64,000 nucleotides of DNA from Nocardioides acrostichi (GCF_015319165.1 NZ_JADIVZ010000014.1:1-64000), one strand, 5' to 3'. Positions 1-9,014 are shown, numbered from the stretch's first letter. Numbers and translations: made by a program. Notes: generated from the letters alone by a model not told the origin.

Positions 1-81
1 TATCTATCCGAGGAGTCCATGGCCCTGCTCGCCGACACCATGGATACTGAACACCGTGCCGCCATCAACAGCGGCGAGTAG
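1..81 (+). CDS. 3' end of an unidentified gene (partial)
   Basis: An open frame enters from the left edge and stops with TAG at 79-81, giving 26 residues (ends DTEHRAAINSGE). The fragment is acidic and amphipathic, as expected of a protein tail, but too short to assign. It converges on the leftward relaxase pseudogene. It could be chance; only sequence left of the window would settle it. Confidence 0.25.
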   Translation, partial: YLSEESMALLADTMDTEHRAAINSGE

Positions 82-323
82 GGCACCGAGGACCACCTCA
101 AAGCCCACCACCCAACGGGGCTCTGTCTCGATGGGTGAACCTTGGAAGGACTTTCGTCAATCGAGGCAAAGCACTGGGCATCAAGATGCGGACCCAGGTA
201 TGCCCAATCAACGAACTCTCCGCGCTCGTCTATCGCGACACGATTGAGTTGTATCTCCCGAGTTTGGATCGCTGAACCCACGGCTTCGCGCTCACCGGCA
301 CGAACCGCGCAAGCGGCCAGTGC
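82..323. other. Intergenic stretch, no supported gene
   Basis: This lies between the partial frame at the left edge and the 3' end of the relaxase pseudogene. Short open frames exist on the plus strand but show no recognisable motif. I see no tRNA, repeat or clear terminator. Confidence 0.4.
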
Positions 324-3300
324 CTACAGGCCGCGGCCCAACTCGTCGCCGATCGACCTCGCCTGCTCCTCGGGCGACACACCCGGCCCCCCGTTGCGGG
401 TGGCAGGTCGGTTGGCCGCCTCGACTTGTCGGACTTGAGCCTGGCGGGCTTCGATCAGAGCCACGGCTCGTCCTATCGGAAGGGATTCGACATTGGCGAG
501 GTTGGCGCGAACGGCGTCAACGTGCGATCGCCAGCGTTGTGCGCGGCCAGCGGCGCTGCGGGTGCCTGCGGTCGTACGGCGGGAGGCGGCATCCCGCCTG
601 CCGTACACCTGAAGTCGGAGGCCCTCGGACTCTCGCTGGTGCCGCCTTCGGACCTGTCGCAGTTCCTCACCGGCAGCCTTGACCTCCTGGAGAGCCTTTG
701 AGGCGTGCGGCTGGGAGTCAGCTCGTTCGTCTGCGACCCGCTGGGCCCAAGCGCCGAGCCCGTCGCGGGTGTTGGCGTCCCACTTGCTGGGGGACGGCAG
801 GCTGCCCCAGCGGGCGAGGGCTCTGTCCTAGGCTTCGTGGGCCTCGGTGCTCACCGCCTCGAGCCTCCGATTGGCGGCGCGCCTGCCCAGCCGGCCGACT
901 GAGTTCGACTCGTCCCACGCGTCGGCTTGGCGTTCGTAAGCGTCGATGTAGGCCTGACCGTCGGCGACTGCGTGAGGGAGCAGGGATTCCATGGCTTCGC
1001 ATTGGACGGAGGTCAGGTGAGCCTCGGCCACGGTGAGCGCGTCTCGGGTCGCGGCCTCCTCGCGGGCGTGAGTCTCCGCCTGCGCGGACAACAAGCCGGC
1101 GGCACGCTCCCACCTTGCCGCCTCCCGTTCCGCCTGGGCGATGACTGCGACGAGGCGAGCCCGTTCGTCATTGACAAACTTGACCGGCCCCTCGGCTGCG
1201 AGTCCGGCAACAGCAGCTTGGGCGTCGGCGGTCGCCATCCGGAGACCGCGGTCGGCCCGGTCGAGCTGGAGAGCACCGATGAACTTTTCGCGCGCCTCGT
1301 CGAGGTCGTCCTCGGCGACGATGTGCAGCACGTTCGAGTCGCGGCCGCGGGTCATGCCGACGTACACGCCGGCTGCGTCCAATGCCTCGGACAGCTGGGT
1401 GTGCGCGGTCGTGGTCGTGACGCCCTGGACTCCGTAGGCGGTGGCCGCGTAACCGAGGTGAACGTGCTCGCCCACGTACGAGCTGGGCAGGGCGACGGAC
1501 CGTCGATGCTTCAGCGGGCCGGCGTTCTCGATGGCCCAGACGGTGCCGTCGTTGCCGACGCCTTGGACGGTCCAGGCCTGCCGGTTCGCGACCTCCAGCG
1601 CGTTGTCGTTCTTCCGTGTGGTGATCACGTCGCCTCGGCCGATGGGTAGTCCGTCGCTGCCGGCCACGGTCGTGGTGTCGTCGACCTCGGCGCGCGCGAC
1701 GCGCTGCGCGCGGATCAGCTGGTTGAGGGCTCTGGCCTCGTCGTTGGTGGCCACGGTCACGGCAACCGAACGCTTGCCCTCGATCGCACCGGCGGCCGAG
1801 GCCGCGATGTCCTCGCGCCTGTCCTCGACCCTGCGGTGCAGTCGGACGAGCCCAAGGGCGTGCAGTCGGTCGAAGAGCCGTTCCGGCTCCTGGCCGGCCC
1901 GGAGGCGGAGGGTGAGGTCGGCGTACGCCGGGTCCGCGAACCTGTAGACCGAGTCCATGTCGTAGACCGTGCCGCCGCTGCCGGTGGTCAGGGCCGCGGC
2001 CATGTCGAGAACCCCGCCCCGCCCCACGGCCGGAAGCTGTGCACGGTCCCCGACCAGAGCCACCGTGGCCTCGGCCTCCGCCGTGACGGTGAGCAACGCG
2101 ATGGCGCTGTCCTGGTCGAGCATGCCGGCCTCGTCCACCGAGACGCTCGCCGCGCGCCAGTCGCGCCCACGACGGCACCCCGCCGTACGTGCCACCGGTG
2201 TCGGGATCGGGCTCTCCCACATTGAGCCGGGACCACACGCCGTCACCCTTCCAGCGCCAGCCGTGGGCGTGGAGCAGCCTGGCCACGGATTCCGCTGGGA
2301 CGCCGAGCTCGCTGGCGGCCACGTCGGCGGCCTTCTTCGTCGGCGTCAGGATCCTCGTCGCCCTGCCCTCAGCGGCGGCAGCTTCGATGGACACGGCGAG
2401 CATGGTCGTCTTCCCCGCCCCAGCGGCTCCCTCCACTAGCACGAGCGGGTTGGTGGAGGCGACCGCTGCTGCTGCACGAGCCTGCGCGTCGTCCAAGCCC
2501 TTCCGAGAAGCCCACCTCGTCACATCAGGGTGGGCACTCTCCCGGCCGGTGGTCAGACGCTCGGCAAGCAGGTCGCGCAACCGGGTCTCGGCCGCGACCA
2601 CGTCGAGGCTCGTCAGATGTGCGACGTGCTCGGGTCGTGCCGCACCGGGCGGCAGCACCGACAGGCAGTCCCCGACGGCAAGGTCGGTGGCGAGCTCGAC
2701 CAGGTCGCGCAGCTCGGCGGGCGTGCCGCGTACGCCGTGCTCGGTGACGATCCGGGTCGCATGCTCGGCAACGCTGTGCCGGGTCCAGGTGGACGCATGC
2801 GAGGCGCACCTGTCCAGCGCGCGTGAGGCGATGGTGAGCACTTGGAGGTCGTCCGGGGACGGTGGGTTGGCGCGACGACCAGGTCTGCCCGCCTGCTGGA
2901 TCAGCACAGCGTCGTACCCGGCCTCCGCCAGCTCCTGACGCCAACCGTCCTCGTGGGCCAGAGCGGCGGGCCGCTTCTGCGGCCGGTCCTTCGCCCAGGC
3001 AGCGGCGACCATCCGCGAGCTGACGGTCGGGCCGGGCTCCTGGCCGGGATGCGCCTCGGCCCACCTGGCCTCCAGGTCGGCGAGGTTCTTCTCCACCTGG
3101 CCGGCGCGCTTCGACATCAGCAGGTTGAACGGCTCCAGTTCCACCACCTCGCCCGACACCGGATCGAGGGTGAGGCCGTGGCGGTCGAGCACCTGGGCGA
3201 GCCCCGGGTGTGCGGCGATGACAGCGGTGCCGAGTGCCCGGATCGCCCCCTGCTGCTTGAACAGGGCCGCAGTGTCCAGGCCCCGCCACCTTCCCGCGGC

Positions 3301-3852
3301 CCAGACGCGGGCGCCGATCTGGAAGTGGACATGCCGGTAGGGGTCGCCGGCTCGGCTGGTCTTGTGGACAACGGCCACCGTCTGCAGCCGCTCGACCGAC
3401 ACCACCTCGTGCCGCCCGCGGGGGCCGACCCGGGTGACCGAATGCAGCGACAGGAAACGTCGGATCTCCGCGACCGCATCGGCCTGCGCGGCGTCCAGCG
3501 CGTCCGAGACCTCCGGATGCAGCGCGGCCGCGATCGACAGCGACTTCGGGGCGTTGACCACCATCTCGGCGAACCGAGGGGAGCCCTTCTTCTTCGACCC
3601 CTCTTCAGCGGGTACCCGTGGCATACCCATCGAGCTTCCGTGTACCGGGTCGGTCCAGTCGACCCAGTGGGCGTAGGTGTCGGCGTCGAGCTCGGAGGTG
3701 CTGAGCACCTCGCCCCTGCCATTGGTCTCGGTGAACGAGGCGAGCGAGGTGCCGCCTTCCAGGTAGTAGTCGTCAGCCCGCGAGCAATCCGACTCCAGGT
3801 ATCGGCACGCCGCCGACCCAGTGGCTCGGAAGAGGATCACCCCACCCTGCAA
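324..3852 (-). pseudogene. MobF (TrwC/TraA-type) conjugative relaxase-helicase, broken by a frameshift and an amber stop
   Basis: MobF relaxases nick oriT, stay covalently bound through an N-terminal tyrosine and unwind the strand with a fused helicase. The reading starts at a TTG (3852) behind AAGGAG. Residues 28-29 (DDYYLEGG) are the likely catalytic tyrosines and the HVHFQIGAR stretch carries metal-binding histidines. A Walker A (EGAAGAGKTTML) lies near residue 475. At about 2137-2141 the frame is lost: ERL runs into GGRG, while the next frame continues VVDEAGMLDQ (Walker B) and VGDRAQLPAVG, which fits a 2-bp deletion. The second frame ends at an in-frame TAG (828-830) after EAHEA, yet the same frame continues as a plausible tail (DRALARWGSLP, later ending GDELGRGL) to 324. 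Two independent lesions make this a decayed gene, although one could be a sequencing error. Upstream is AT-rich for this genome. Confidence 0.85.
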
Positions 3853-4035
3853 GCCCGCTCCTTGACATGTTTACAATAAAGCGCATGACGTATCTACCAC
3901 GGGAGCATACGTCCATTCGAAGGGAAGCCTGGTGATCGGGTCGGGCTTAGTCACCAACTGGGTCTACGACGATGCCCGCGGATAGGGCCCCGCTGGATGG
4001 CAGCGGCGTGCGAGCGCTGGATGGGCCATCCGGGG
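3853..4035. promoter_or_regulatory. AT-rich leader between relaxase and membrane-protein gene; possible promoter
   Basis: On the minus strand, 3865-3895 reads TTTATTGTAAACATGTC just before the AAGGAG of the relaxase, a local AT-rich patch in GC-rich DNA and so a likely promoter region. An oriT would be expected near a MobF gene, but I see no convincing nic site or long inverted repeat, so none is called. Confidence 0.3.
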
Positions 4036-4551
4036 CTACCCCGCGAATGCCTTCCAACGAGCGGCAAAGTCTCTCGATTCGAAATGGGATCGGTCTGAGC
4101 TGGCCGCTGCGTGGGTGGCGGGCGGCCCGTCCCTGTTCGGTTCTTGTTCCTGTTCCGGGGATGCAATCGCCAGTGTGATGAGCCCAAGCACGACGTTCGT
4201 GACGATGATGCCGACGCTCAGAGGCGTCGCGCCGAAGAAGCGCCTGGTGCTCAACCTGTAGGACGTGGGATCCGCCCACTTGTATAGCGCGAAAGCGAGT
4301 CCCACGAACGCCAACACGGATCCCATGACCGTGAACGTGACGGCGGTCTCTGAGAGTCGACCTCGGTTGAGGAGGGCGGCGCTGAGGAGCGTGAAGAACG
4401 CTGGCATGAAGACGGCAACATCGAGCCGGTACGCGAACTCGTCTCGACTGATCTTCGTGTCGATCTTGTGGTCGTCAACTGGCGCTGCAACGTCGGCACC
4501 GATCATCGCGCTGACCTGTATCACAATGCCGAGGATGAAAGGGGTCAGCAT
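4036..4551 (-). CDS. Four-TM membrane protein, third gene of an unknown cassette
   Basis: This 171-aa protein was not recognised. Four hydrophobic segments are visible at residues 1-19, 45-62, 70-90 and 110-130, with a polar loop after TM1 and a charged tail (residues 131-171, PEQEQEPNR onward). I place the start at the ATG at 4551 because it overlaps the upstream gene's stop as ATGCTGA, a classic translational coupling; the frame itself extends to 4599. It is transcribed leftward with the 156-aa and 326-aa genes. Small membrane proteins at the end of accessory operons are often effectors, immunity or export partners, but no domain supports a choice here. Confidence 0.65.
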   Translation of the reverse strand: MLTPFILGIVIQVSAMIGADVAAPVDDHKIDTKISRDEFAYRLDVAVFMPAFFTLLSAALLNRGRLSETAVTFTVMGSVLAFVGLAFALYKWADPTSYRLSTRRFFGATPLSVGIIVTNVVLGLITLAIASPEQEQEPNRDGPPATHAAASSDRSHFESRDFAARWKAFAG

Positions 4552-5015
4552 GTGCACGTGAAGCGGAAGACGTAGTCCTGTTCCGTCTTGAGGATGCACC
4601 CGGTCTCCCCCTCGAGCGCGGTTTCCACATTGACGGCGATGTCTACGTGATGCCCGTTGCCCTCAGGGCAGGTCGCCGGGTGCGACATCGACGTCTTCGC
4701 CGGCTCCCACTGCGGGCTCTCCCGACCCGACCGGAGCCCACCGACCTTGATGGTCGGCGTCCACTTTCGCGGCGTCGAATGCTCACCATCGGGATACCTG
4801 ACCTCGCCGTCCGGCAAACGGGAGTCGATCCGAAAGAAGAGGGTCCGATGCGAAGCGTTCTTCGCTTGGACCGTGTGTGTGGTGTCGTGGTGCTTGGCGA
4901 TGTGGTGGTCGCGTTGTGAACTGTGGATGCCCGTGCGAACATCGATCCTGTTGAGCTCGACGCCTGGAGGGAAGCCAGCAGGCCCCCCCACCAGGTCGAT
5001 GACCTCGTACTCCAC
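4545..5015 (-). CDS. Hypothetical protein, middle gene of an unknown cassette
   Basis: A 156-aa protein with no recognised domain. It begins with GTG at 5015 behind GGGAGG. The composition suggests a soluble beta-rich fold: no hydrophobic segment, many His, Thr and Glu residues and a C-terminal TCTC. Its stop overlaps the start of the 171-aa membrane protein (ATGCTGA), so the two are probably made together. The 34-nt gap to the 326-aa gene suggests one transcript for all three. GC is visibly lower than in the flanking chromosomal genes, consistent with acquisition with the mobile element. Confidence 0.6.
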   Translation of the reverse strand: MEYEVIDLVGGPAGFPPGVELNRIDVRTGIHSSQRDHHIAKHHDTTHTVQAKNASHRTLFFRIDSRLPDGEVRYPDGEHSTPRKWTPTIKVGGLRSGRESPQWEPAKTSMSHPATCPEGNGHHVDIAVNVETALEGETGCILKTEQDYVFRFTCTC

Positions 5016-5049
5016 GGATCCTCCCTGAACTTGCGCCGGGAGGTTAGTC

Positions 5050-6030
5050 TTAGCGCTTCGCGCGTTCCCTAGCGGGACCCGGACCGACCAAGGATTGGAT
5101 CAAATCCCAGCCACCCTTGGCAAGTGCGCTTCTCACATTTTCGCTTCCGGTGCCCCGCATCAGTTCCAACAGGATCTTGGTGTTGACATCGCGCGCGCTG
5201 TAACTGAGCTCGATGTGGGGCACCTTGTGCGTGGCCATCTTCTTCTGAGCCCGACGCCACGTAACAATGCAGTCGTCGAATCCGATGCTGAGCATCCGAA
5301 ACTTGCCAGGATCCTTCTTGACCTGGTCGATGACGCGCGGACTGGCCTCGTCGACGCCAACACCGCTCGTGGACACGAGGAACCCATGACAGTCGACGGT
5401 GGGGTGGCCGAGGAACTTCTCGACAATCGACACCGCTGCATCAGCTGTGAGGTCGGAGGACCAAAGAACAACTGCCCCGTCGTCGTCGACCTCGATGTGG
5501 AAGTACTCCTCGTTGGCGAACTCGTAATAGCCGCCGTCCATCCCGAACTCGGGACGCAGCTTCTGGCTGTTCACGAGGCCACCACCGACGGTTCGTGCGC
5601 CGGGCGGCAGCGAATCTCCCGCGATGGCGGCTCGCTGTTCACCCTTTGTCGCAGGGCGAACGACTCCTGCCTGCTCTCGAGGCAGGTACCAGTCAGTGCC
5701 AGGCACCTTCCGGCCATGTGCCGGCCGCGCTCGTGTTGGTGAGAACGAGTACTCCACCGGCAGGTAGGTGATGGCGAGTAGGTGACTGATCGAGTAGGCG
5801 GCGCTGATGGAAGCGGGATGAGTGCCACGGATGAGCGCCTGATCGCCGATGCGCGATAGACCGAAACTGCGTGCCGTATGGATGTGGTCCTCTTGCTTGC
5901 CGCTGAGCCCTCGAGTGAGTGTGAGGAGGACATCACCAAATGAGGAGTGGACACCCAGCCTGTCAGGCAAAGGCGTGGTGAATCGGAGCTGATCACGCCC
6001 CGGTCCGATCGCGAGCGGGACGGGCGCCAT
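5050..6030 (-). CDS. Hypothetical protein, first gene of an unknown cassette
   Basis: A 326-aa soluble protein starting at an ATG (6030) with no strong Shine-Dalgarno, possibly leaderless. The N-terminal half is rich in His, Ser and Arg. The C-terminal half (about residues 160-310) looks like an alpha/beta domain, with strands such as AVVLWSSDL, HGFLVSTSGVGV and HIELSYSA alternating with amphipathic helices. I see no nuclease, NTPase or HTH motif. It heads a leftward three-gene set with the 156-aa and four-TM proteins. Codon use and GC are looser than in the core genes to the right. A phage-defence or element-maintenance role is possible from location alone and is not shown. Confidence 0.6.
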   Translation of the reverse strand: MAPVPLAIGPGRDQLRFTTPLPDRLGVHSSFGDVLLTLTRGLSGKQEDHIHTARSFGLSRIGDQALIRGTHPASISAAYSISHLLAITYLPVEYSFSPTRARPAHGRKVPGTDWYLPREQAGVVRPATKGEQRAAIAGDSLPPGARTVGGGLVNSQKLRPEFGMDGGYYEFANEEYFHIEVDDDGAVVLWSSDLTADAAVSIVEKFLGHPTVDCHGFLVSTSGVGVDEASPRVIDQVKKDPGKFRMLSIGFDDCIVTWRRAQKKMATHKVPHIELSYSARDVNTKILLELMRGTGSENVRSALAKGGWDLIQSLVGPGPARERAKR

Positions 6031-6472
6031 TGCGGCACTCTAGCAAGGGGTGCTGACGGGCGGGCCAGGGTGGGACGGATTGGTGTCGCCTGCACCAGAA
6101 CTCCCTTCGTTGGCTCGGCGCGTCGTTGCCGAGGTTCCACCGTTGTCGGCAGATCGGACGGCCCGCAGGCCGGTTCCGATGCATTGATCGTGAACATCGG
6201 GGATCGTCCATCATGCGTCGCGAACCTGAAAGGGCGCCACAGGGAAAAATGTCTGACTGAGCGCGGAGCGACTAGACATCTGGCTTGGATGAGTGGCACG
6301 GGAATCTGACTCACCGCCCTAGCTGACGCGACTTCTGTCCTGATCGTGTCTGTAGTGAATCACGCGGATGTCATTCGGGGTGGTAGGCGCGACACTTGTC
6401 CCATCGCAGGGTCGAAAGCATGGCTAGATGTCCGTTGTCAGGGCGTGATTCGACCCGGGAGGAGGTGAGCCG
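6031..6472. other. 442-bp divergent intergenic region inside the mobile element
   Basis: It lies between the leftward 326-aa gene and the rightward HTH gene and should hold both promoters. Overlapping short frames on both strands show no motif. I see no tRNA, long repeat or terminator. The right end carries the strong ribosome-binding site GGGAGGAGGTGA of the HTH gene. Confidence 0.4.
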
Positions 6473-6961
6473 GTGCCAGCGGAAGGCAGGCCTCGAACCG
6501 GAACGGGCTCGTCAAGCCCAGACTCGGCTGACGCACCCCTCAGCCAGGCCGCCGCGGCGAAGTATCTTGGGTGCGCGGTAAAGACGGTCGCCCGCCGGCT
6601 CAAGCAAGGCGAGCTCGCCCCTTACGAGGGCGTGGGCAACACGCGACGCGTATCAGCAACTGCCGTCCGACTCAGCGTTCTCGCTGAGCTCAATCAGCGT
6701 GACCTCGCTGAACTGCTTCCTGAAGTGTTTCGCCCGGAGGTGGGAGAAGACGCGTCCGAGGACCTCGGCGGAGGTGGTCCTGACTTGGATCCGGCCCCTG
6801 CAGAGGGTGATGACCTCGATTCGACGGGCGCCGGACGAATGTCGGATGCGCGCACTGTCAGGGCCCTCGAAGGCGAGATTCGCCAACTTAAGAGCGCTCT
6901 CGGCGCGCTGCAGCAGGCCCACTTGAGTTTGACCGAGCAGCTGTCCGTTCACCTCGAATGA
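6473..6961 (+). CDS. MerR-like / excisionase-type HTH protein with C-terminal coiled coil
   Basis: A 162-aa protein starting at GTG 6473 behind GGGAGGAGGTGA. Residues about 23-67 form a helix-turn-helix of the excisionase/HTH_17 type (QAAAAKYLGCAVKTVARRL, then a GNTRRVSATAV wing). An acidic linker follows (residues 90-120), then a heptad-like helix (about 125-158, LEGEIRQLKSALGALQQAHL) suggesting a dimerising coiled coil. Proteins of this class act as excisionases, directing an integrase to excise an element, or as copy-number or transfer regulators. Its position between the relaxase side and the att-like repeats fits either. No integrase gene is in the window. Confidence 0.65.
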   Translation: MPAEGRPRTGTGSSSPDSADAPLSQAAAAKYLGCAVKTVARRLKQGELAPYEGVGNTRRVSATAVRLSVLAELNQRDLAELLPEVFRPEVGEDASEDLGGGGPDLDPAPAEGDDLDSTGAGRMSDARTVRALEGEIRQLKSALGALQQAHLSLTEQLSVHLE

Positions 6962-7266
6962 CGACCAAGGCACGTTGAAGTGCCCCTCCGAGCCAAGAGC
7001 GCTGTGCGGCGATCTGCCAAGTAGTCGGGGGCTGTCCTCCTCACCCGACTGAGGGCCCGACGAGAACACCAACAGTTTGCGTCGCCGGTACTAGGAGCAC
7101 TTCGGCGTCGACCCGCCCGACGTGGTCGAGGATCTCCATCGCCGGTGCCCGTTCCCGGCTGGCGCTCATGTGCTACTTCATGTGCTACCGCCTGCGTAGA
7201 CCGACGTATCCCAAAGATGTCGTTTGTTGTTTCGCCGCGCAGTTCACGCTCAGTCTGAGCGGGAAC
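6962..7266. other. Intergenic region with a tandem TGTGCTAC motif
   Basis: No supported gene. At 7166-7188 the 12-bp unit TCATGTGCTACT is repeated almost exactly. Such tandem 8-12 bp units resemble operators of Phd/YefM or VapB antitoxin genes. A 42-codon minus-strand frame (7041-7169) starts inside the repeats (MSASRERAPAMEILDHVG...) and could be an antitoxin remnant, but the resemblance is weak. A short hairpin CGCTCAGTCTGAGCG lies at 7247-7261. Confidence 0.3.
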
Positions 7267-7366
7267 GGGGGTCTCGGGGGTTCCCGGCGTCGAGTCAACC
7301 TCGGCAGTTCAACTCCCCCCTCGCGCACGACAGCCCCAGGTCTTCGACCTGGGGCTTTGTGTTTGG
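7267..7366 (+). repeat. att-like module copy 1: tRNA-Leu-like 3' end plus terminator
   Basis: 7307-7327 reads as the 3' end of a class II leucine tRNA: T-loop TTCAACT, T-stem CCCCC, acceptor strand CTCGCGC, discriminator A. No 5' half precedes it. The preceding ~40 nt carry a small hairpin (CGAG...CTCG, 7291-7303). A strong terminator hairpin follows. The whole module recurs at 8406-8493. A tRNA 3' end without its 5' half is the usual signature of an attachment site left by a tRNA-integrating element. Confidence 0.6.
7333..7358 (+). terminator. Rho-independent-type terminator behind the tRNA-Leu fragment
   Basis: A perfect 10-bp stem (GCCCCAGGTC / GACCTGGGGC) with a 3-nt loop is followed by TTTGTGTTT. 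This arrangement is common directly behind actinobacterial tRNA genes. Confidence 0.75.
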
Positions 7367-7568
7367 GTCTGGCTTCGTGCCTGGCTCATGTGCCGGTATT
7401 AGTGCTGATCGCGGCCCTTCTGCAGCCTCGTTGGGGGCGGATCACTCCGTATGTCGTCGCTCAAGACGTGGGCGTCTGTCCGGACCATGATGAAGCGTCG
7501 CCTGACGCGGCGCCGTCTCGTTCCCTACGCGCACATCGAACGCACGTGCGCTCCCGACCTCGTGGGGC

Positions 7569-8033
7569 ATGAGCGAGCAATTCCGCTTGCGCAACACTGC
7601 CCGTAGGTACGTTGGTCGCGTGGCTCGAAGTGACAGGTTCGATCTGTTGCGCGCGGCGTACTCGGTCGCCTGGGACACGCGGACTCACGGGGGAGACAAG
7701 TCCTTCGACATCCTCAGTTCCGAGCTTCGCAAGCGAGGACTTGGGGACACCTTCGTGTCCGATGGTCCGGGGCGAGACACGATGGTCCGTATCTGGGAGC
7801 GTGGCGTGCCGCCGGCGAAACTCAAGTCGGCCCTCCTGCTCGAGGTCTCGCGGGTCGGCTTTCAGGCCGTCAGGGCCATTGGGAGTGCCTACAGGTCAAT
7901 CGCCCGGCTCTTCGCCGGCACCACGTGGGAACGCGTCGACATGTCGCACCTGGACATGCCGACTGGACACAAGAAGCTGAGCGAAGACCGGAAACCGTTC
8001 GATCTCGTGCTGCGCCACTTCCACAAGCCGTGA
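7569..8033 (+). CDS. Hypothetical protein between two att-like modules
   Basis: A 154-aa basic protein with no recognised domain, starting at ATG 7569 with only a weak Shine-Dalgarno. It is predicted mostly helical and rich in Arg and Lys, with no signal peptide or membrane segment (for example RNTARRYVGRVARSDRFDLL). It is the only credible gene in the 1.1-kb segment between the two tRNA-derived modules, so it probably arrived as cargo of a small element or is what remains of a larger one. Confidence 0.5.
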   Translation: MSEQFRLRNTARRYVGRVARSDRFDLLRAAYSVAWDTRTHGGDKSFDILSSELRKRGLGDTFVSDGPGRDTMVRIWERGVPPAKLKSALLLEVSRVGFQAVRAIGSAYRSIARLFAGTTWERVDMSHLDMPTGHKKLSEDRKPFDLVLRHFHKP

Positions 8034-8405
8034 ATCGCCTGTAAGGCTTCGTGACGGTCGGCCTGGGGCTGACTGGCAGGGTCAGCACCGACGGCTTGCT
8101 AGTCGTCGTTGACGGGCAGTTGTCGGAGATGTCTTCTGCGGCCACAAGCGAACGCAAGGTCGGGCGCTGCTCAGGCGTAGGGACTGGCTGGCGGCCTGGA
8201 CCCTGATGGTGAGGTCCGAGGGTTCCCTGCTGCCCCGCCTGGTGCGGGATCTGGACGTGACCTAGGCCGGGGCGATGGCGCGTTCGAGCCGCCACGTCGG
8301 CGGGCTTCGCGGTACAAGTGCGCCACCCTGGGCTTCGATGCGGGTGTGCCCCAGTGCGAGTGGCGGCTGGGAGGCAGGAAAGGTCAGCTCTCGGCAGTGC
8401 CCCGC
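8034..8405. other. Intergenic remnant region between cargo gene and att-like copy 2
   Basis: No complete gene. A stop-bounded frame at about 8116-8264 encodes a plausible protein-like tail (RRRDWLAAWTLMVRSEGSLL, then LPRLVRDLDVT and TAG) without a start codon, which could be the end of a degraded element gene. Minus-strand frames over this region show no motif. Confidence 0.3.
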
Positions 8406-8493
8406 GGGGTCTGGGGCGTCGAGCCGACCTCGCCAGTTCAACTCCCCCTCGTACACAAGAGCCCCGGGCCTTCTGGCCTGGGGCCTTGTGTGT
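8406..8493 (+). repeat. att-like module copy 2, next to hupB
   Basis: This copy shares with the 7.3-kb copy the GGGGTCT lead, the CGAG...CTCG hairpin (8420-8432), the T-loop GTTCAACTC (8436-8444), the C-run and the terminator. The acceptor part differs (TCGTACA, one C fewer), so it is no longer a clean leucine tRNA end. The conserved hairpins with sequence changes argue for common descent and against recent duplication. It marks the boundary between element DNA and the chromosomal hupB region. Confidence 0.55.
8461..8490 (+). terminator. Terminator hairpin in att-like module copy 2
   Basis: Stem GCCCCGGGCC / GGCCTGGGGC (one G-T wobble) with a TTCT loop, followed by CTTGTGTGTG. It matches the 7333-7358 hairpin in position and shape. 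Confidence 0.65.
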
Positions 8494-8741
8494 GGAGGCC
8501 GCGCGCATCGCGCCCGCGCGCCGTGGCGCAGCACCGGAGTACAGCCCCTTTCAGGGGCCGCAAGGGAGCCTGCGCACCGACACGGTGGCGGCCCGGCGGG
8601 CGACGCCGACAGCGCGCCGGGTCGTGCCTCGTCGGGACTGACCCGTAGTGTCGGGGCGGATCCGAGGACCGGAACCCTCCCGGTCGGTCGCCGCACGGAG
8701 CGCGACCGCACCCGACCCAGGACAACGCACGAAGGAGAAAC

Positions 8742-9014
8742 ATGAACAAGCGCGAGCTCGTCGAGGCCATCGCGAAGGGCGCCGACATCGACCTCACCAC
8801 CGCCGACAAGGCGCTGTCGGCCCTGACCGACGCGATCACCGGCGCCCTCAAGAGCGGCGACAAGGTGGCCCTCGCCGGCTTCGGCACCTTCGAGACCCGC
8901 CACCGCGAGGCGCGCACCGGCCGCAACCCGCAGACCGGCGAGTCCATGGAGATCGCCGCCAGCACGTCGGCCGCCTTCAAGCCGGCCGCTGCGCTCAAGC
9001 GCGAGCTGGGCTGA
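8742..9014 (+). CDS. hupB: HU-family nucleoid DNA-binding protein
   Basis: A 90-aa protein matching bacterial HU: an N-terminal dimerisation helix pair (MNKRELVEAIAKGADI), the GFGTFETRHREARTGRNPQTGE beta-arm region (about residues 46-66) and the AAFKPAAALKREL end. HU binds DNA without strong sequence preference, bends it and compacts the nucleoid. The start ATG follows GAAGGAGA. It has only the core HU domain and lacks the long Lys/Ala tail of mycobacterial HupB, so it is the short form. It is the first core-type gene right of the mobile element. Confidence 0.93.
   Translation: MNKRELVEAIAKGADIDLTTADKALSALTDAITGALKSGDKVALAGFGTFETRHREARTGRNPQTGESMEIAASTSAAFKPAAALKRELG

Noticed and set aside
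3853..4035. oriT next to the relaxase gene
   Set aside because: No recognisable nic sequence or long inverted repeat; position alone is not enough.
7168..7572. 134-codon plus-strand open frame through the tRNA-derived module
   Set aside because: It reads through the tRNA-like segment and the terminator hairpin and has no RBS or motif.
7267..8493. CRISPR array or intact tRNA gene at the repeat modules
   Set aside because: Only two copies 1.1 kb apart and no spacers. The T-stem 5' half and anticodon arm are absent, so neither a CRISPR array nor a functional tRNA.
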